64,000 bases of DNA from NCEH01 sp043195095 (GTDB lineage Bacteria; Pseudomonadota; Alphaproteobacteria; Rhizobiales; Xanthobacteraceae). Below the pieces are notes generated by a model, which saw only the letters and a program-made list of their open reading frames with translations, was not told where the DNA came from and ran no database searches. The DNA lies in the NCBI RefSeq assembly GCF_043195095.1, contig NZ_JBAFWN010000008.1; one strand, 5' to 3'. A program made the position numbers and the translations under genes. Positions 60,736-64,000 of this stretch are shown here, piece after piece (positions within the stretch are counted from its first letter, which is position 1; each line of letters begins with the position of its first letter).

Positions 60736-61629
60736 ATGACTTTTCAGCTCTTCATTCAGCTCTGCATCAACGGCCTCATCATCGGCACGCTCTATGGCGT
60801 GGTGGGCATGTGCTTCGTGCTCATCTACAAGGCCTCCCAAGTGGTGAATTTCGCCCAGGGCGAATTCCTGCTGATCGGCGCCTGGACCTGCTGGTGGCTT
60901 TTGACCTATTGGCAGATCCCGTTTCTCTGGGGCTTCCTGATCTCGCTCGCCTTCATGATGCTGTTCGGCCTGGCGTTGCAGATGCTGGTGCTGCGGCCCC
61001 TGATCGGCGAGCCGGTGATCTCCGTGATCATGGTCACCATCGGCCTCTCCATCTTCTTCCAGGCGCTGATGAAATGGATGTTCGGCACGTTCGCTCAGCC
61101 GTTCCCGCCGATCTTCGCGGTCAGCAAGGTGGATATATTCGGGCTCCAGGTGCAGAGCGCCTATCTGATGTCCACCGGGGTCAGCGTGCTGATCATGGCG
61201 GGCTTCGCCTGGTTCTTCAAATATTCCAAGATCGGCCTCGCCATGCGGGCCACCGCCTTCAACCAGCAGGTGGCGCAATCGCTCGGCATCTCGGTGCGCC
61301 AGATGTTCGCCCTCTCCTGGGGCATCTCGGCGGCGGTCTCTGCGGTCGCCGGCGTGGTGGTGGGCATCGTCAACGGCGTGTCCTCCGCCCTCTCCTTCTT
61401 TGGCATCAAGGTGTTCCCGGCGGTGATCCTCGGCGGGCTCGATTCGGTGTTCGGCGCGGTGGTGGGCGGGCTCATCATCGGGCTCTTGGAAAACATCGCG
61501 CATTATTTCGACAGCCAATTCCTGCACTGGGGAAACCTGTACGAAATCGTGCCCTTCTACGTCCTCATCATCATCCTCATGATCAAGCCTTACGGCCTGT
61601 TCGGCACCCGCGACATCGAGAGGGTCTAG
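60736..61629 (+). CDS. Branched-chain-type ABC transporter permease (LivH-like)
   Basis: Inner-membrane permease of 297 residues, about eight hydrophobic segments. The N-terminal INGLIIGTLYGVVGMCFVLIYKASQVVNFAQGEFLLIGAW is the LivH hallmark. The C-terminal half has the FGIKVFPAVILGGLDSVFGAVVGGLIIGLLE segment. It forms the membrane channel with the LivM-like partner that starts five bases after its stop. The start at 60736 is chosen; longer frames run through the repeats. Confidence 0.92.
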   Translation: MTFQLFIQLCINGLIIGTLYGVVGMCFVLIYKASQVVNFAQGEFLLIGAWTCWWLLTYWQIPFLWGFLISLAFMMLFGLALQMLVLRPLIGEPVISVIMVTIGLSIFFQALMKWMFGTFAQPFPPIFAVSKVDIFGLQVQSAYLMSTGVSVLIMAGFAWFFKYSKIGLAMRATAFNQQVAQSLGISVRQMFALSWGISAAVSAVAGVVVGIVNGVSSALSFFGIKVFPAVILGGLDSVFGAVVGGLIIGLLENIAHYFDSQFLHWGNLYEIVPFYVLIIILMIKPYGLFGTRDIERV

Positions 61630-61633
61630 CGCC

Positions 61634-62704
61634 ATGGCCATCGACACCATGCGCCCGTGCGGCGACTATCGCACCAGCTACCGCGCCGACCAGACCATCT
61701 TCGATACGCGGTTGACCTTCGCGTTCATCGTCGGCGGCATCATCCTGCTGGCGCTGGCGCCGCTGGTCCTCAGCAATTATTACCTGAGCCTGATGATCCA
61801 GATCGGCTATCTCGGCATCGCCGCGCTGGGGCTCAACATATTGGTCGGCTTCTCCGGCCAGATCTCCATCGGCCACGCGGTGTTCTTCGGCTTCGGCGGC
61901 TTCGCCTCGGCGTTCCTTGCCGAACATGGCGTGCCGGTGCCCATCGCCATCGTGCTGGCGGGGCTTTGGACCACGGCGGTCGGGCTTTTGTTCGGCCTGC
62001 CGGCGACGCGGGTGAAGGGGCTCTATCTCGCCATCGCGACGCTGGCCGCCCAGTTCATCCTGCAGGACTTCTTCGTGCGGGCCGCCTGGTTCACCGGCGG
62101 CTCCTCGGGCGCGGTGGCGGCGCCGTTCACCATCCTCGGCTTCGACATGTCCGGCGACACGCGGTATTTCTACGTGGTGCTGGTGTTCGTGGTGGTGATG
62201 TATCTGTTCGCCGCCAATCTCATGCGCACCCGCGACGGGCGGGCGCTGATCGCGGTGCGCGACCATTATCTCTCGGCCGAGATGATGGGCGTGAACCTTG
62301 CTAAATACCGCACCATGGCGTTCGGCATTTCCTCCTTCTACGCCGGCATCGGCGGCGCGCTCTATGCGCACTATATCGGCTACATGTCGGTGGAGGGGTT
62401 GGACATCCTGTTCTCCATCCAGTTCCTGGCGATGATCATCATCGGCGGGCTGGGCTCCATCATGGGCTCGCTGCTGGGCACCATCTTCATGGTGCTCCTG
62501 CCGGAGCTGACCGGCGCGCTGGCCGGCGCGCTCCAGGGCAGTGCCATCGACAAGGCGCTGCACCTGAAGGACGGCATCACCTACATGCGCGAAATGCTGA
62601 TCGGTGCCACCATCATCCTGTTCCTGATCTTCGAGCCGGACGGCCTCGCCCACCGCTGGAAGCAGATCAAGCCCTATTGGAAGCTCTACCCCTTCTCCTA
62701 TTGA
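61634..62704 (+). CDS. Branched-chain-type ABC transporter permease (LivM-like)
   Basis: Second permease, 356 residues. Segments GIAALGLNILVGFSGQISIGHAVFFGFGGF and AVRDHYLSAEMMGVNLAKYRTMAFGISSFYAGIGGALYAHY are diagnostic of LivM, as is MIIIGGLGSIMGSLLGTIF. The 45-residue polar start before the first helix is slightly longer than usual. Overlap-free but tightly spaced in the operon. The binding-protein gene follows after 76 bases. Confidence 0.92.
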   Translation: MAIDTMRPCGDYRTSYRADQTIFDTRLTFAFIVGGIILLALAPLVLSNYYLSLMIQIGYLGIAALGLNILVGFSGQISIGHAVFFGFGGFASAFLAEHGVPVPIAIVLAGLWTTAVGLLFGLPATRVKGLYLAIATLAAQFILQDFFVRAAWFTGGSSGAVAAPFTILGFDMSGDTRYFYVVLVFVVVMYLFAANLMRTRDGRALIAVRDHYLSAEMMGVNLAKYRTMAFGISSFYAGIGGALYAHYIGYMSVEGLDILFSIQFLAMIIIGGLGSIMGSLLGTIFMVLLPELTGALAGALQGSAIDKALHLKDGITYMREMLIGATIILFLIFEPDGLAHRWKQIKPYWKLYPFSY

Positions 62705-62780
62705 GCGGGATCGCGGACCGACGCCACCAACGAGCGCCGGCCGCACCAGGAAACGCGGACACACACCCAAGGAGACACCC

Positions 62781-64000
62781 ATGAAACGGATCGCCACCAC
62801 CTTCGCCAGCCTGCTCGCCCTCACGGCGGCCGTGCCGGCCATGGCCCAGTCCATCAATATCGGACATCTCGCCGATTATTCCGGCGGCACCTCGGACGTG
62901 GGCACGCCCTACGGCCAGGGCGTGCAGGACGCCATCGCCTATATCAACAAGAACGGCGGCGTGAACGGCAAGCCGATCAATTCCGATTTCACCGAATACG
63001 GCTACCAGGTGCCGCGCGCGCTGGCGGCGTTCAAGAAATGGGTCGGCAGCGACAAGGTGGTCGCCATCCAGGGCTGGGGCACGGCCGATACCGAGGCGCT
63101 GGTCGCCATGGTGACCAAGGAAGAAATTCCTTATTATTCCGGCTCCTATGCCGCGACCCTGACCGACCCCACCGGCAAGGGCGGCCCCAAGAGCGAGCGC
63201 GCCGCGCCGTATAATTTCTTCTACGGCCCGTCCTATTCGGATGCCGCCCGCGCCGAGGTGCAGTGGGCCGCCGAGGATTGGAAGAAGAAGGGCGGCCAGG
63301 GCAAGCCCAAGTGGGTGCACATGGGCGCCAACCATCCCTTCCCCAATTCGCCCAAGGCGGCGGCGGAAGCCTATGCCAAGGAACTCGGCTTCGAGGTGCT
63401 GGACCCCATCACCTTCGCCCTCACCCCCGGCGACTACACCGCCCAGTGCCTGACGCTGAAGCAGTCCGGCGCGAACTACGCCTATCTCGGCAACACCGCC
63501 GGCTCCAACATCTCGGTGCTCAAGGCGTGCGAGACCGCGGGCGTGAAGGTGCAGTTCTTCGGCAATGTGTGGGGCATGGACGAGAATGCCATGAAGGCCG
63601 CCGGCAGCGCCGCGAACGGCGTCATCATTCCGGTGCGCACCGCCGTGACCTGGACCGGGGACGCGCCCGGCATGGCCACCTTCAAGGACATTTCCAAGAT
63701 GTCCGACCCGAGCGGCAACACCTATCGCCCGGTGCACTACATGGCCGCCATCTGCACCGTCATGTACATGAAGGAAGCGATGGAATGGGCCGACAAGAAC
63801 GGCGGCGTCACCGGCCCGAAGATCCGCGACGGCATGTACCAGAAGGCAAACTGGGTGCCTAAGGGCACGGAGGGCGTGTGCAATCCCTCCACCTGGACCG
63901 CCACCGACCATCGCCCCACCACCAAGGTCGATCTCTATCGCGCCGTGGTCTCCGGCGCGACGGAAGGCACCGTGTCGGAGCTCGTGAAGAGCGGCGCCAT
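62781..64000 (+). CDS. Branched-chain-type ABC transporter substrate-binding protein, 3' end outside the window
   Basis: Partial gene: 406 codons are visible and the frame is still open at the window edge. Signal peptide MKRIATTFASLLALTAAVPAMA, mature start QSINIGHLADYSGGTSDVG, then the type I periplasmic-binding fold (GQGVQDAIAYINKNGGVNGKPI, IQGWGTADTEALV, PRSD-like LTPGDYTAQCLTLKQSGANYAYLGN). AAGGAGAC precedes the ATG at a good distance. This variant belongs to the group found with CoA ligases, probably binding an aromatic or aliphatic acid rather than leucine (inference). A LivF-type ATPase would be expected next. Confidence 0.92.
   Translation, partial: MKRIATTFASLLALTAAVPAMAQSINIGHLADYSGGTSDVGTPYGQGVQDAIAYINKNGGVNGKPINSDFTEYGYQVPRALAAFKKWVGSDKVVAIQGWGTADTEALVAMVTKEEIPYYSGSYAATLTDPTGKGGPKSERAAPYNFFYGPSYSDAARAEVQWAAEDWKKKGGQGKPKWVHMGANHPFPNSPKAAAEAYAKELGFEVLDPITFALTPGDYTAQCLTLKQSGANYAYLGNTAGSNISVLKACETAGVKVQFFGNVWGMDENAMKAAGSAANGVIIPVRTAVTWTGDAPGMATFKDISKMSDPSGNTYRPVHYMAAICTVMYMKEAMEWADKNGGVTGPKIRDGMYQKANWVPKGTEGVCNPSTWTATDHRPTTKVDLYRAVVSGATEGTVSELVKSGA

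Overview
The window is high-GC (roughly two thirds G+C) chromosomal DNA from an alphaproteobacterium, most likely order Hyphomicrobiales and close to Xanthobacteraceae. The grounds are the leuS-lptE-holA order, homospermidine synthase, an alphaproteobacterial intracellular PHA depolymerase, a yejABEF-type transporter, and families of palindromic intergenic repeats typical of rhizobia and their relatives. I see no rRNA, tRNA, CRISPR array, prophage or transposase. The placement is inference from gene content, not from a marker gene.

Layout. 0-10 kb: leuS, lptE and holA; an alpha/beta hydrolase divergent from an MFS exporter; a Flp pilin with its prepilin peptidase; KDPG aldolase (eda) and a ketodeoxygluconate-type kinase. 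10-20 kb: LprI-like protein, aminotransferase, DJ-1/PfpI protein, PHA depolymerase, GST, a divergent LysR/TauE pair, a patatin, acetoacetate decarboxylase and a WD40-type protein. 20-26.5 kb: hrpB, an ion-transporter-superfamily antiporter, a polytopic membrane protein and a low-GC methyltransferase. 26.7-30.7 kb: a zinc island read on the minus strand (small membrane protein, znuC, znuB, znuA, COG0523 GTPase). 30.8-34 kb: mobA, truncated haemoglobin and homospermidine synthase with a clear terminator. 34-43 kb: a peptide ABC transporter operon with two tandem binding proteins, interrupted between yejE and yejF by a VapBC-type toxin-antitoxin pair, ending in a NUDIX hydrolase. 43.5-49 kb: Ldh-family dehydrogenase plus creatininase, MarR regulator, SDR, DMT exporter and a glutamine amidotransferase. 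49.3-55.6 kb: leucine/isovalerate catabolism (mccB, enoyl-CoA hydratase, mccA, HMG-CoA lyase) with a TetR regulator. 55.9-64 kb: an unusual IclR-HTH/acyl-CoA-synthetase fusion, divergent from a branched-chain-type ABC operon carrying its own acyl-CoA ligase and running off the end of the window.

How the parts fit. The liu genes take methylcrotonyl-CoA to acetoacetate and acetyl-CoA; acetoacetate decarboxylase and PHA depolymerase handle related C4 metabolites. eda, the ketodeoxy-sugar kinase and the SDR share a candidate operator and may form a sugar-acid regulon. The zinc island joins ABC uptake to a His-rich metallochaperone.

The most unusual object is the 541-residue protein at 55856-57481. 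An IclR-type DNA-binding domain is joined in frame to an acyl-CoA synthetase large domain whose ATP loop is gone and whose C-terminal lid is absent. Two copies of an ACAATGT dyad lie 104 bp apart in the divergent promoter region next to it. It is either a decaying chimera or a regulator that has taken a dead ligase pocket as its sensor. The VapBC pair stitched by overlaps into the yej operon, a small membrane protein translationally coupled to znuC, and a three-copy 191-bp repeat that supplies stop codons are the next most interesting points.
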